From B73-G16 sp964611295 (GTDB lineage Bacteria; Desulfobacterota; B13-G15): a stretch of DNA of 64,000 nucleotides. Position 1 is the first letter of the stretch, and each line of letters starts with the position of its first letter. Where the stretch lies: NCBI GenBank assembly GCA_964611295.1, contig CAZSWV010000008.1:1-64000 (forward strand), in the 5' to 3' direction. A model generated the notes under the pieces. The model saw only the letters and a list, made by a program, of their open reading frames with translations. It searched no databases and was not told the DNA's origin. The translations under genes were made by a program, and so were the position numbers. Below are positions 1 to 7,054 of the stretch, one piece after another.

Positions 1-35
1 ACGTGGAGCCCCTCTACCTTCAAAAGCTCACCCAT
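1..35 (-). CDS. ABC transporter ATP-binding protein, first 11 codons only (LivF-like)
   Basis: Only the 5' end lies in the window. An ATG at 33-35 (minus strand) is preceded by a good Shine-Dalgarno (AGGAGGT, about 42-48) and opens MGELLKVEGLHV. That is the usual beginning of the first beta strand of an ABC ATPase, especially branched-chain amino-acid LivF/LivG types. No Walker motif is visible because the gene runs off the edge, so the subfamily is a guess. Confidence 0.5.
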   Translation of the reverse strand, partial: MGELLKVEGLH

Positions 36-92
36 TTTAAGACCTCCTCAAACCTAAACACTAATTTAACACAGGGCTTCTAAAAATAAAAA

Positions 93-118
93 GGGGAAGG
101 GCCGGGCAACCCTTCCCC
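93..118 (-). terminator. Rho-independent terminator of the porin gene
   Basis: Perfect 9-bp stem GGGGAAGGG/CCCTTCCCC with an 8-nt loop. On the minus strand it is followed by a U-rich tract (TTTTTATTTTT). It starts about 23 nt after the porin stop codon. Confidence 0.85.
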
Positions 119-140
119 CTTGAAGGGACTCCAGTTCAGT

Positions 141-1520
141 TTAGAAGGTGTAAATCAAGTTCACTACGAAAGCATATGGGTTATCGATCTCCTTACCCGA
201 TTCCTTCATGTCGACAGCCTTGCCCTTGAAAAGATAGCCAAATGCCGTGTAGAGGTTCAAGTTCTTGTAAATGCTCACCTGAGCACCGAGGTCTACTTCC
301 ACACCGATGCTTTTTTCATCTTTGTCCTTAGTTCCTAAGGCCCTTTCAAAGGTATCACCGTTCTTATAAGTGTCACCCCAGTAGGCCACCTGTGCTGCCA
401 ACTTTAGCCAGTCAAGGGCCTTGTAGTCAGCAAAGAGCCTGACACCCCATATGCCTCCCCACCCTTCCTGGGCGAGGTATCCAGACCCCTTAGGAGCAAA
501 GTTGAAGGGGTTTGTAGTAAGGCCAACATCACACATGGGTCCAGGCCCTGCACCCCAACCACTTACTACTATCAAGCTATCGGAAGCAGGTCCAAGGGTT
601 TCAGCACCCTTAGGCAGCACGAAACCCTTTATCTTATTCGGCTTATTGGCGTCGTCACCGCTTACATAAAGGGCACCGAGACCAAAATTGGCTTTCTCAT
701 AAGGATAAGTCAGAACAGCCCTTGCAAGCCACCCAGAGTACTTGTACTTGGGTGCATTGTACATCTTCTCGCTTCCAGTATCGAAGATGAGATCAGCTTG
801 ATAGTTTACAGGACCCACCTTCCCATCTGAGTAAAGCCCAAGCCACCATATATTGCCTTTTTCAAAACCTGTAGCGTCCTTCCTTGAGCCCGCTGTGGCC
901 GCTATATAAGCACCTAAACCATAGCCCTTCCCTTTGTAATCAAAAACGCCGTAGAAAAGGTCAGCCCCTACTTCTCCATCTGAAGCAACCTCATCTCTTT
1001 CTCTCATTTTACCCCAGCCAGCACCAACGGTGAATTTACCCTGGGCGACCTCACATGTAGACCTTAAGCTGATACCAGCACCGGGAACGGTCAAGAAGAC
1101 AAACGGCCTGATATCGAAGTACTGAACGCCAGCCCTGACAAAGGTAGGTGCATTAAGGCCAGGGATCTTAAAGTCCATATAAGCTTCCTTAACTTCCACT
1201 GTCACCTGCTCAGCCCCCCAAGTACCCATAGCATTTCGTCCGGTCATCGCAGTACCCCAGGGATTGGGAAAAGAGTCAATGTAAAACCTCACTTTTCCTG
1301 TCAAAGCATCGGAGGTCTTAAGATGAAGGTGCAAATCCACCCTCTGCATCCAGTTATCCACGTTTTGATCAGGGGCTGTATTTATCTCTGGCCACAAGTT
1401 CTTGTAAAGCCTGTAACCAATCCCCATATACCCAGTTACCGACAAATCAGCAGAAAACACAGGCGCAGCTATGACCAACCCCAATACAATGGCCAAAGCT
1501 GCTAATAAACCTTTTCTCAT
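141..1520 (-). CDS. outer-membrane porin, 459 aa
   Basis: Beta-barrel outer-membrane protein expected to allow diffusion of small solutes. It has a Sec signal peptide (MRKGLLAALAIVLGLVIAAP, cleavage probably after VFSA, about residue 25). Alternating hydrophobic and aromatic strands follow, and the protein ends in the Tyr-Thr-Phe aromatic terminus typical of porins recognised by BAM. I chose ATG at 1520: AGGAGG (1527-1532) sits 6 nt upstream, whereas the in-frame GTG at 1526 abuts it. It is monocistronic with its own promoter, an operator-like palindrome and a terminator, so it is probably strongly and separately regulated. Substrate unknown. Confidence 0.85.
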   Translation of the reverse strand: MRKGLLAALAIVLGLVIAAPVFSADLSVTGYMGIGYRLYKNLWPEINTAPDQNVDNWMQRVDLHLHLKTSDALTGKVRFYIDSFPNPWGTAMTGRNAMGTWGAEQVTVEVKEAYMDFKIPGLNAPTFVRAGVQYFDIRPFVFLTVPGAGISLRSTCEVAQGKFTVGAGWGKMRERDEVASDGEVGADLFYGVFDYKGKGYGLGAYIAATAGSRKDATGFEKGNIWWLGLYSDGKVGPVNYQADLIFDTGSEKMYNAPKYKYSGWLARAVLTYPYEKANFGLGALYVSGDDANKPNKIKGFVLPKGAETLGPASDSLIVVSGWGAGPGPMCDVGLTTNPFNFAPKGSGYLAQEGWGGIWGVRLFADYKALDWLKLAAQVAYWGDTYKNGDTFERALGTKDKDEKSIGVEVDLGAQVSIYKNLNLYTAFGYLFKGKAVDMKESGKEIDNPYAFVVNLIYTF

Positions 1521-1578
1521 CTCCACCCTCCTCTTTTAAGTTTTTTAACTTCAGGAACCCAAAACACCTCTAAAGACC

Positions 1579-1623
1579 CTACACCCTTGAACCTTGGTTC
1601 CCCCTCTTACTTGACCCTCCCAT
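1579..1623 (-). CDS. possible 14-aa leader peptide upstream of the porin
   Basis: A near-consensus Shine-Dalgarno (AAGGAGGTG) precedes ATG at 1621-1623. The ORF is MGGSSKRGNQGSRV then TAG, lying between the porin promoter and the porin start. The ribosome-binding site is as strong as any in the window, which is hard to explain if it is not used. It could be a regulatory upstream peptide or a chance motif in a purine-rich leader. Confidence 0.35.
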   Translation of the reverse strand: MGGSSKRGNQGSRV

Positions 1624-1642
1624 CACCTCCTTTCGCGCAAAA

Positions 1643-1658
1643 ATTAAATGCGTTTAAT
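1643..1658. promoter_or_regulatory. operator-like palindrome at the porin transcription start
   Basis: ATTAAA-TGCG-TTTAAT is a perfect 6-bp inverted repeat just downstream of the porin -10 element. It would straddle the predicted +1 at about 1652, which is a classic repressor position. The binding protein is unknown. Confidence 0.45.
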
Positions 1659-1687
1659 CTGATAGCACCCTTGGCAGAACTTGTCAA
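1659..1687 (-). promoter_or_regulatory. sigma70-type promoter of the porin gene
   Basis: TTGACA (complement of 1682-1687), a 17-nt spacer, and TATCAG (complement of 1659-1664). The -35 is a perfect match. It predicts a 5' UTR of about 130 nt that includes the 14-codon leader ORF. Confidence 0.7.
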
Positions 1688-1727
1688 GGGGTTTTTGAAG
1701 AAGGTGAGATGGTTTTTTATTCCTTCC

Positions 1728-1756
1728 TTGACTCGGTTATAGATTGCTGCTATATG
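1728..1756 (+). promoter_or_regulatory. sigma70-type promoter for the lipoprotein/radical SAM genes
   Basis: TTGACT (1728-1733), 17-nt spacer, TATATG (1751-1756). Predicted start near 1763, about 28 nt ahead of the ATG at 1791. It is back-to-back with the porin promoter. Confidence 0.7.
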
Positions 1757-1790
1757 AACCCCTATAAAAGGGAAGAAGGGAGGGCATAAA

Positions 1791-3002
1791 ATGAAAAAGG
1801 GGCTTTTTCTTTTGGGTGTAGTGGCTTTGTCTTTTTTTGGCTGTACCTTTAAGGTCCAAAGGTCCTATGGCCCCATCGAGTTTAACCCCCCTGAGGGCAA
1901 GTGGTATAAAGTGGCGATCCTTCCGGTGGCTGATTATTCGCCCTTTGTGCTTGAGGACGCCCTTGGAAGACGTCCCCTTGTAGAAGAAGCCATAGAAGAT
2001 GCCCTCTTCTCCTTGGGCTTTGTGCCTGTACCTAAGGAAGACGTATGGGCCTTTTTGACCAAAAAGGGCGTAATAAGGGAGGTAAGCCCTATATCCATCT
2101 CGCCTGCCACAAGGGTCCTGGCCAAGGAGGTCTCTGGGGATTGGACTCCGGCTATGAAGAGGCACCTTGAAGAGGCCTTGAGGCAAAACCTGGCTATCCA
2201 AACCCTTAAGGAAAAGCCTACATCTCCCCTTTCTCAAGAGGTACTAAGGGAAATGGCCCAAGAGTTCGGGACCAGGTTGGTAGTAAGGGGGAGGATCCTC
2301 GAGTTAAGGGATGGCCTTAAGACGTCCTTTAACCCCTTTGAGGTTGGAATTGTCCCCTTCGCCTATGGTTTTATGCAGAGGTTCCTATTCGGAGTGGCGG
2401 TCCCCGAGAGCTACGAGTTCATATCCGATGAGAACCTAAAGAAGGCCACGCCTTGGCTTACCGAGCTCTTGCAAAAGGCAGCCATTGGGGCAGCAGGAGG
2501 ATGGGCCCTCGTAGATGGGACAAGCCCCCTTGAGTGGGAGAGGGACGTAGCGGCTTTGGTCGGAGGCGGTGTCGGTGCCCTCGGACACCTAAGCGGCAGG
2601 CTACGGGAGGTAACAGTGGACCTAAGGCTCATGGTCCAGGACGCCGAGACAGGGGACCTCCTCTGGACCAACCGTGCCAGGGTCTCGGTGAGCCCGGAAT
2701 CGGTCTTCTCCCATCAGGACCTCCAAAAGATGCGCGAACTGGCTATAAGGGAGGCAGCAAGGTCCTTGGTTGAGGACTTCTCCAAGTTCTTCAGGGCGGA
2801 ACTCCCTAAGTTGAACCCCATCTACAAGGAGCTCGTATACACCCCGGGACAGGTGAGGGTAAAAGAGGCAAAGGTGAAGGAGAGCGAACTTTACCTAGAA
2901 GAGGCAAAGGAAGCCGCCCTTAAGGCCCAAGAGGCAGCCAAGAAGGCCCAAGAGGCAGCAGAGAAAGCCGAAAGGGCCTTCGAGAAGGCCTTGAGGAAAT
3001 GA
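1791..3002 (+). CDS. lipoprotein with CsgG/LpoB-like domain and Ala/Lys coiled-coil tail, 403 aa
   Basis: Not recognised as a named family. The N-terminus is a lipoprotein signal ending in the lipobox Phe-Phe-Gly-Cys (Cys at about residue 18), so an envelope-anchored protein is likely. The segment KVAILPVADYSPF, followed later by 'VQDAETGDLLWTNRARV', resembles the alpha/beta fold of CsgG, LpoB and GNA1162-type lipoproteins. A hydrophobic glycine-rich stretch lies at about residues 225-270. The last 45 residues are an Ala/Glu/Lys coiled coil built from a near-duplicated DNA unit (about 2920-2960). The gene overlaps the radical SAM gene by ATGA, suggesting coupled translation. Confidence 0.7.
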   Translation: MKKGLFLLGVVALSFFGCTFKVQRSYGPIEFNPPEGKWYKVAILPVADYSPFVLEDALGRRPLVEEAIEDALFSLGFVPVPKEDVWAFLTKKGVIREVSPISISPATRVLAKEVSGDWTPAMKRHLEEALRQNLAIQTLKEKPTSPLSQEVLREMAQEFGTRLVVRGRILELRDGLKTSFNPFEVGIVPFAYGFMQRFLFGVAVPESYEFISDENLKKATPWLTELLQKAAIGAAGGWALVDGTSPLEWERDVAALVGGGVGALGHLSGRLREVTVDLRLMVQDAETGDLLWTNRARVSVSPESVFSHQDLQKMRELAIREAARSLVEDFSKFFRAELPKLNPIYKELVYTPGQVRVKEAKVKESELYLEEAKEAALKAQEAAKKAQEAAEKAERAFEKALRK

Positions 3003-3934
3003 GCCTTGAGGTAAAGGTAGTAGAGAAGAAACCCCCTGCCCTTAAGCCTTTTTCCTTCGGTTGTCTCAAAGGGAGCCACGCCGTAAACCTAACAAGGGGG
3101 TGTCTCCATGGATGTGTATACTGCTATGCTAGGGGTTATCCCTCTGCACCGGACCAAGTGGAGCTTTACGGTAACCTCCTTGATCTCGCCTCAGAGGAAC
3201 TGAGGAGCCCTTTAAAGAGGAAGAGGCTTAAGCTCATCGTCTTCAACACGGCCTCGGATTCCTTTCAGCCCCATCCCCAGATCCTGGAGTTGGCCCACGG
3301 CCTCATGGAGCTCCTCTTAAAGGAAGGGCTTCCCCTGTACTTTCTCACCAAAGGCCATATACCCTCAAGGACCATGGAACTCATGTCGCGGTACAGAGGC
3401 CTCGTATTCCCCCATATAGGCCTTTGTTCCCTAGATAAGACCTACAACAAGACCTTCGAACCAAACGCCGCACCGCCAGAGGAGCGCTTAAGGGCCATAA
3501 GGGAGATGGCCTCCTTGGGTATAACCCCTGGTGTGAGGATTGACCCCCTTATCCCCTTTTTGACCGATAGGGAGGAAAACCTAAGGGAGTTATTTTCCGC
3601 ACTTTCAGCCGTAGGAGTGAAGGAAGTGGTGCTTAACTATTTACATATAAGGCCTGGAATAGAGGAGATAATGCAAAGGGAGCTCGGCCAGATATGGTTC
3701 AGGGTCTCCTTCCCTTATAGGGGACAGCCTTGGAGGACCGTAGGTTCTTGTAGCAGGGCAAAGCTTTTACCCCTTCCCTTTAGGAGGAAGAAATACCAGT
3801 GGATGATAGAGCTAGCTAGGTCCTATGGCCTCAGGGCGAGGATATGCCGCTGTAAGAACCCTGACCTCGAAGCAGACAGCTGCCTATACCTTCCCCCTCT
3901 TCACAGCCCTTTACAGCTTGGGCTTTTTAATTGA
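2999..3934 (+). CDS. radical SAM protein, SPL (spore photoproduct lyase-like) family, 311 aa
   Basis: The [4Fe-4S] cluster motif CX3CX2C is in LTRGCLHGCVYCYARGYP (about residues 33-50), with the aromatic after the third cysteine usual for radical SAM enzymes. The remainder follows the SplB-like TIM barrel seen in proteins annotated as 'DNA repair photolyase/SPL family'. Extra cysteines near the C-terminus (RICRCKNPDLEADSC) might hold a second cluster. The substrate is unknown; DNA lesion repair is only a family-name suggestion, because this branch is not limited to spore formers. Start ATG overlaps the lipoprotein stop. Confidence 0.8.
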   Translation: MSLEVKVVEKKPPALKPFSFGCLKGSHAVNLTRGCLHGCVYCYARGYPSAPDQVELYGNLLDLASEELRSPLKRKRLKLIVFNTASDSFQPHPQILELAHGLMELLLKEGLPLYFLTKGHIPSRTMELMSRYRGLVFPHIGLCSLDKTYNKTFEPNAAPPEERLRAIREMASLGITPGVRIDPLIPFLTDREENLRELFSALSAVGVKEVVLNYLHIRPGIEEIMQRELGQIWFRVSFPYRGQPWRTVGSCSRAKLLPLPFRRKKYQWMIELARSYGLRARICRCKNPDLEADSCLYLPPLHSPLQLGLFN

Positions 3935-3976
3935 CCCCGAAATCTGTTAATTTTTTTCCCAAAAAGGGGTAAAGCG

Positions 3977-4585
3977 ATGCTCGAACTCTTCCAGAAGGGC
4001 GGCTTTTTGATGTACCCGATAGCCATATGCTCCATTGTTGCCCTGGCCGTCTTCTTGGAGAGGCTTTGGGCCTTAAGACATGGAAAGGTCGTCCCACAAG
4101 AGCTCTTGCTCGAAGTGCTTGACCTTTTAGCAAAAGGAAAGCTCACCGAGGCACAGACCCTCTGCAGGAGGTGGAACAGCCCCTTGGCCGAGGTGATCTA
4201 TACGGGGCTCTTACACTATGGCAAGGACCGCTCCACCATAAAGGAGAGGATGGAAGAGGTAGGGAGACACGAGGTGGCAGAACTTGAAAGGCATATAAAC
4301 GTCATAGGGACCGTGGCGGCGGTAGCCCCCCTTTTGGGGCTTTTAGGGACGGTCACAGGCATGATCAAGAGCTTCAACGTGATAGCGGCCCAGGGGGTGG
4401 CTGAACCCCAGTCCCTGGCCGGGGGGATCTCCGAGGCACTCCTCACTACCGCTGCAGGGCTCATAGTGGCCATACCCGCTGTGATCATGTACCGCTACCT
4501 GAGCTCAAAGGTCCGATCGCTTTCTCTAGAGATGGAAGCAGCTGCCCTTAGGGTCCTTGAGTTGCTTGGAACCGAGAGGAAATGA
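3977..4585 (+). CDS. MotA/TolQ/ExbB-family proton channel protein, 202 aa
   Basis: Inner-membrane stator that uses the proton gradient to drive envelope work. Three membrane segments are visible: residues about 10-30, then after the long cytoplasmic loop at about 108-132 and 152-175. The conserved TolQ/ExbB signature 'VAAVAPLLGLLGTVTGMIKSF' is in the second segment. Only a TolR/ExbD gene follows; no TolA, TolB, Pal or TonB is in the window, so Tol versus Exb cannot be decided. It overlaps the next gene by ATGA. Confidence 0.9.
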   Translation: MLELFQKGGFLMYPIAICSIVALAVFLERLWALRHGKVVPQELLLEVLDLLAKGKLTEAQTLCRRWNSPLAEVIYTGLLHYGKDRSTIKERMEEVGRHEVAELERHINVIGTVAAVAPLLGLLGTVTGMIKSFNVIAAQGVAEPQSLAGGISEALLTTAAGLIVAIPAVIMYRYLSSKVRSLSLEMEAAALRVLELLGTERK

Positions 4586-4995
4586 AGTTCTCCAGAAGAG
4601 ACAACCAAGAGGACGTAAGGCTTGACCTCACACCGCTTGTGGACTGCGTACTGCAACTCATCATCTTCTTCATGCTGACCTCGGCTTTCGTAGCCCTTAC
4701 AGGCGTAAAAGTGAGCCTCCCTAAGGCAACGCCTGAAGCCATAAGACATCAAAGGGAAGAACTCCAGGTGTCCATAACGCGCGAAGGCAAGGTCTTCCTT
4801 GAGAAAAGGGAGGTAAGCCTTGAGGACCTAAGGGAGATCTTCGCCTCACGGGCAAAACGTGCCCCGGAAACCCTCGTGGTGGTAAATGCTGACAGGGAGT
4901 GCCACCATGGCCTAGTAGTGGAGGTATTGGACCTTGCTAAGACCTCGGGCCTTAAAAACCTAGCCATAGCCACCTTACCTAAGCCCAAAAGATGA
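4582..4995 (+). CDS. ExbD/TolR-family biopolymer transport protein, 137 aa
   Basis: One N-terminal transmembrane helix (about residues 13-38) carries the essential acidic residue in 'LTPLVDCVLQLIIFFM', followed by a small periplasmic domain. It partners the upstream ExbB/TolQ channel. ATGA overlaps join it to both neighbours, so channel, TolR-like protein and FtsB are made from one message. Confidence 0.9.
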   Translation: MKFSRRDNQEDVRLDLTPLVDCVLQLIIFFMLTSAFVALTGVKVSLPKATPEAIRHQREELQVSITREGKVFLEKREVSLEDLREIFASRAKRAPETLVVVNADRECHHGLVVEVLDLAKTSGLKNLAIATLPKPKR

Positions 4996-5288
4996 AGTTC
5001 CTGGTGCGGATAGTATGGGGGTGGGCAATAGGGCTATGGATATATTCCCTCTTTGCCCCAAAGGGACTGCCACATCTGCTAAAGTCCAAGATCACCGAAA
5101 AGGCCATAAGGGCTGAGATCGCTGCCCTCCAGGCCGAAATAAAAGAACTCGAAGCAGAGATCTTGAGGATACGTACCGACCCCCTTTACCTCGAGTACCT
5201 CGCCAGGTCGCAGCTTGGCATGATCCGTCAAGGCGAAATCCTGTTCATCTTCGGGAAGGAAGCCCGTACCGAGGAGCACCTTCCTTGA
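4992..5288 (+). CDS. ftsB: septum formation initiator FtsB/DivIC family, 98 aa
   Basis: Small bitopic divisome protein: a transmembrane helix at about residues 5-25, then a leucine-rich coiled coil (ALQAEIKELEAEILRIRTD), then the C-terminal 'YLEYLARSQLGMIRQGE' segment typical of FtsB/DivIC, which links FtsL to FtsQ. Its place directly after the TolQ/TolR-like pair suggests those proteins act in envelope constriction. Confidence 0.85.
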   Translation: MKFLVRIVWGWAIGLWIYSLFAPKGLPHLLKSKITEKAIRAEIAALQAEIKELEAEILRIRTDPLYLEYLARSQLGMIRQGEILFIFGKEARTEEHLP

Positions 5289-5314
5289 CATAACAAAGCC
5301 GTGCCCCTTATCAT
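5285..5314 (+). promoter_or_regulatory. sigma70-type promoter for rph-rdgB-tRNA-Pro
   Basis: TTGACA (5285-5290), 18-nt spacer, TATCAT (5309-5314). The -35 overlaps the ftsB stop codon. Predicted start near 5321, 23 nt before the rph ATG. This makes the RNA-processing genes separately transcribable from the envelope genes upstream. Confidence 0.6.
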
Positions 5315-5343
5315 TTCCTAACCGGCCAAAAAGGGACGAAGGT

Positions 5344-6051
5344 ATGGAAAGGGCAAAGGGACGGCTTCCAGACCAGATAAGGGAGGTGAAGATCATAAGA
5401 GGCATAAACAAGTTCGCCGAAGGCTCAGCCCTTATAGAACTAGGCGACACCAAGGTCCTCTGCACGGCTACAGTGGAAGAAGGAGTGCCACCCTTCCTAA
5501 AAGGTACTGGCTCTGGCTGGATAAGGGCTGAATACGCCATGTTGCCCCGTGCCACTCATGAGCGCTCGCCCAGGGAGAGGTCCTTTGCCGGTAGGGCCCA
5601 GGAGATCCAGCGCTTCATAGGCCGTGCTTTGAGGGCGGCAGTAGACCTCAAGGCCTTGGGCGAAAGGACCATCGTGGTGGACTGCGATGTGCTGCAGGCG
5701 GATGGAGGGACACGGACCGCCTCGGTTACCGGCGGGTTTGTGGCCGTGGTAGAAGCCTTAAGGTGGCTTAAGGCCCAAGGGCTTATAGAGGAAATCCCAG
5801 TGAGGGACTATGTGGCAGCAGTAAGCGCAGGCATAGTGGAAGGGGAAATGCTACTTGACCTCGATTATCAGGAGGACTCCCGGGCACAGGTGGACCTGAA
5901 CCTGGTCATGACTGGCTCGGGCAAGCTCGTGGAGGTCCAAGGAGCTACTGAAGAGTCGCCTTTCCCCTTTGAGGAGTTCCATAGGCTCCTTGAGTTGGCC
6001 AAAAAGGGAATTATGGAACTGGTAGAGGCCCAAAAGAGGTGTCTGGAATGA
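5344..6051 (+). CDS. rph: ribonuclease PH, 235 aa
   Basis: Phosphorolytic 3'-5' exoribonuclease that trims tRNA 3' extensions. Family landmarks: the N-terminal RP-x-Q/I-Rxx-like segment (RLPDQIREVKIIRG), 'SALIELGDTKVLCTATVE', the arginine-rich 'GRAQEIQRFIGRALRA', and 'DCDVLQADGGTRTASVTGG' with the catalytic aspartates. Full length for the family. Placed beside rdgB and a tRNA gene, a common bacterial rph-rdgB order. Stop and next start overlap by ATGA. Confidence 0.96.
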   Translation: MERAKGRLPDQIREVKIIRGINKFAEGSALIELGDTKVLCTATVEEGVPPFLKGTGSGWIRAEYAMLPRATHERSPRERSFAGRAQEIQRFIGRALRAAVDLKALGERTIVVDCDVLQADGGTRTASVTGGFVAVVEALRWLKAQGLIEEIPVRDYVAAVSAGIVEGEMLLDLDYQEDSRAQVDLNLVMTGSGKLVEVQGATEESPFPFEEFHRLLELAKKGIMELVEAQKRCLE

Positions 6052-6665
6052 CGGAAGTGATCGTAGCCACTAACAACAAGGGGAAGTTCCGCGAGATCCA
6101 AGAGGCCCTAAAGGACCTTCCCTTGAAGCTTGTACCTTTATGGGAATTGCCTGAACCCATTAAAATCGTAGAGGACGGCAATACCTACGAGGAAAACGCC
6201 TTGAAGAAGGCACGAGAGGTGGCAAAGAGAACCGGAAAGCTCAGCATTGCGGATGACTCAGGCCTTGAGGTAGAACCCCTGGGTGGGGCCCCAGGAATTC
6301 ACTCAGCCCACTATGCCGGAGAAGGCGCTACGGATCGGGAAAACAACCGGAAGCTCCTTGAGGCCCTAAGGGGCTTACCTTTGGAGCGCCGTAAGGCCAC
6401 CTTTAGGTGCTTCATAGCAGCCGTGGATCCCGTAACGGGCTGGGAAAAAGTGGTACAAGGGCGATGTGAGGGCCTAATCCTTGAAGAAGAACGCGGCAAC
6501 AACGGCTTTGGCTATGACCCTTTGTTCTTCGTCCCCGAAAGGGGAAAGACCTTGGCTGAGATGTCCCTTGAGGAGAAGAACTCCTTAAGCCATAGGGGAA
6601 GGGCCCTACAGACCCTGCGAGATGTCTTGAAATCATACCTTTCGGGGCGTGGCGCAGCCTGGTAG
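6048..6665 (+). CDS. rdgB: RdgB/HAM1 non-canonical purine NTP pyrophosphatase, 205 aa
   Basis: Hydrolyses XTP, ITP and dITP to monophosphates, keeping deaminated purines out of nucleic acids. Motifs: N-terminal ATNNKGKFREI, 'SIADDSGLEVEPLGGAPGIHSA' (metal and substrate loop), 'GNNGFGYDPLFFVPE', and the C-terminal Ser-His-Arg in 'NSLSHRGRAL'. I chose ATG at 6048 (ATGA overlap with rph, AGAGGTG upstream) over the in-frame GTG at 6039. The last seven codons and the stop lie inside the tRNA-Pro gene, giving an unusual GRGAAW tail. Confidence 0.94.
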   Translation: MTEVIVATNNKGKFREIQEALKDLPLKLVPLWELPEPIKIVEDGNTYEENALKKAREVAKRTGKLSIADDSGLEVEPLGGAPGIHSAHYAGEGATDRENNRKLLEALRGLPLERRKATFRCFIAAVDPVTGWEKVVQGRCEGLILEEERGNNGFGYDPLFFVPERGKTLAEMSLEEKNSLSHRGRALQTLRDVLKSYLSGRGAAW

Positions 6666-6719
6666 CGCACCTGCCTTGGGAGCAGGGGGTCAGCGGTTCA
6701 AATCCGCTCGCCCCGACCA
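6643..6719 (+). tRNA. tRNA-Pro (anticodon TGG)
   Basis: 77-nt cloverleaf. Acceptor stem CGGGGCG/CGCCCCG; D loop with GG; anticodon arm CCTGC-CTTGGGA-GCAGG; T arm GCGG-TTCAAAT-CCGC; discriminator A; encoded CCA (6717-6719). Its first 23 nt are also the 3' end of rdgB, whose stop codon falls in the D loop. The tRNA must be cut from an mRNA-tRNA transcript unless it has its own promoter inside rdgB. Confidence 0.96.
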
Positions 6720-6724
6720 AACTC

Positions 6725-6904
6725 TTACTCGGCCCTTTGACCACCATCGGCCAAGGTCACCCTAAGCTCTACCCCCTCTGCCCAGGCCCTCAAAACCTCA
6801 ACACCGCCAACAAGCGTCTTCCATAAGGGATAAACCACCACAAGGCCCACCACCGTAAGAACAACCCCAATACCTAAGGCCATCAAAACCTTAACCCCTA
6901 ACAT
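6725..6904 (-). CDS. small single-span membrane protein, 59 aa
   Basis: Unrecognised. MLGVKVLMALGIGVVLTVVG starts a helix covering about residues 4-27, then a short amphipathic tail with 'LWKTLVGGVEVLRAWAEGVE' and a charged C-terminus. ATG at 6904 is preceded by AAGGAGGTG at ideal spacing; the ATG at 6910 is too close to it. The longer open frame up to 7045 is rejected because it reads through the promoter region. The strong ribosome-binding site and a promoter with an overlapping inverted repeat argue for a genuine, regulated small protein. Confidence 0.65.
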   Translation of the reverse strand: MLGVKVLMALGIGVVLTVVGLVVVYPLWKTLVGGVEVLRAWAEGVELRVTLADGGQRAE

Positions 6905-6994
6905 CTCCATCACCTCCTTTCTCCAACCTACAAAGGAAGCAAGGGATATGCCATAAGCATCGACCTTTAAGGACCGTGCCCCAAAGACACTTGG

Positions 6995-7023
6995 CGTATA
7001 CAGAGTGTGGTACTTTCCAACAA
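6995..7023 (-). promoter_or_regulatory. promoter of the small membrane protein
   Basis: On the minus strand TTGTTG (complement of 7018-7023), 17-nt spacer, TATACG (complement of 6995-7000). It predicts a leader of about 80 nt. Confidence 0.5.
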
Positions 7024-7044
7024 TATGTGTTGATGGATTCAACA
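7018..7044. repeat. three overlapping CAACA/TGTTG half-sites
   Basis: CAACA (7018-7022), TGTTGA (7028-7033) and TCAACA (7039-7044) form two overlapping inverted repeats that share the middle arm. They cover the -35 of the small-protein promoter, as expected of an operator. A weak transcription-stop hairpin for the prepilin peptidase gene is the alternative, but no U-tract follows. Confidence 0.45.
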
Positions 7045-7054
7045 CCTATGGCTT

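Noticed and set aside
6905..7045. N-terminal extension of the small membrane protein frame
   Set aside because: It would read through the predicted promoter and inverted repeats; the start at 6904 has the proper Shine-Dalgarno.
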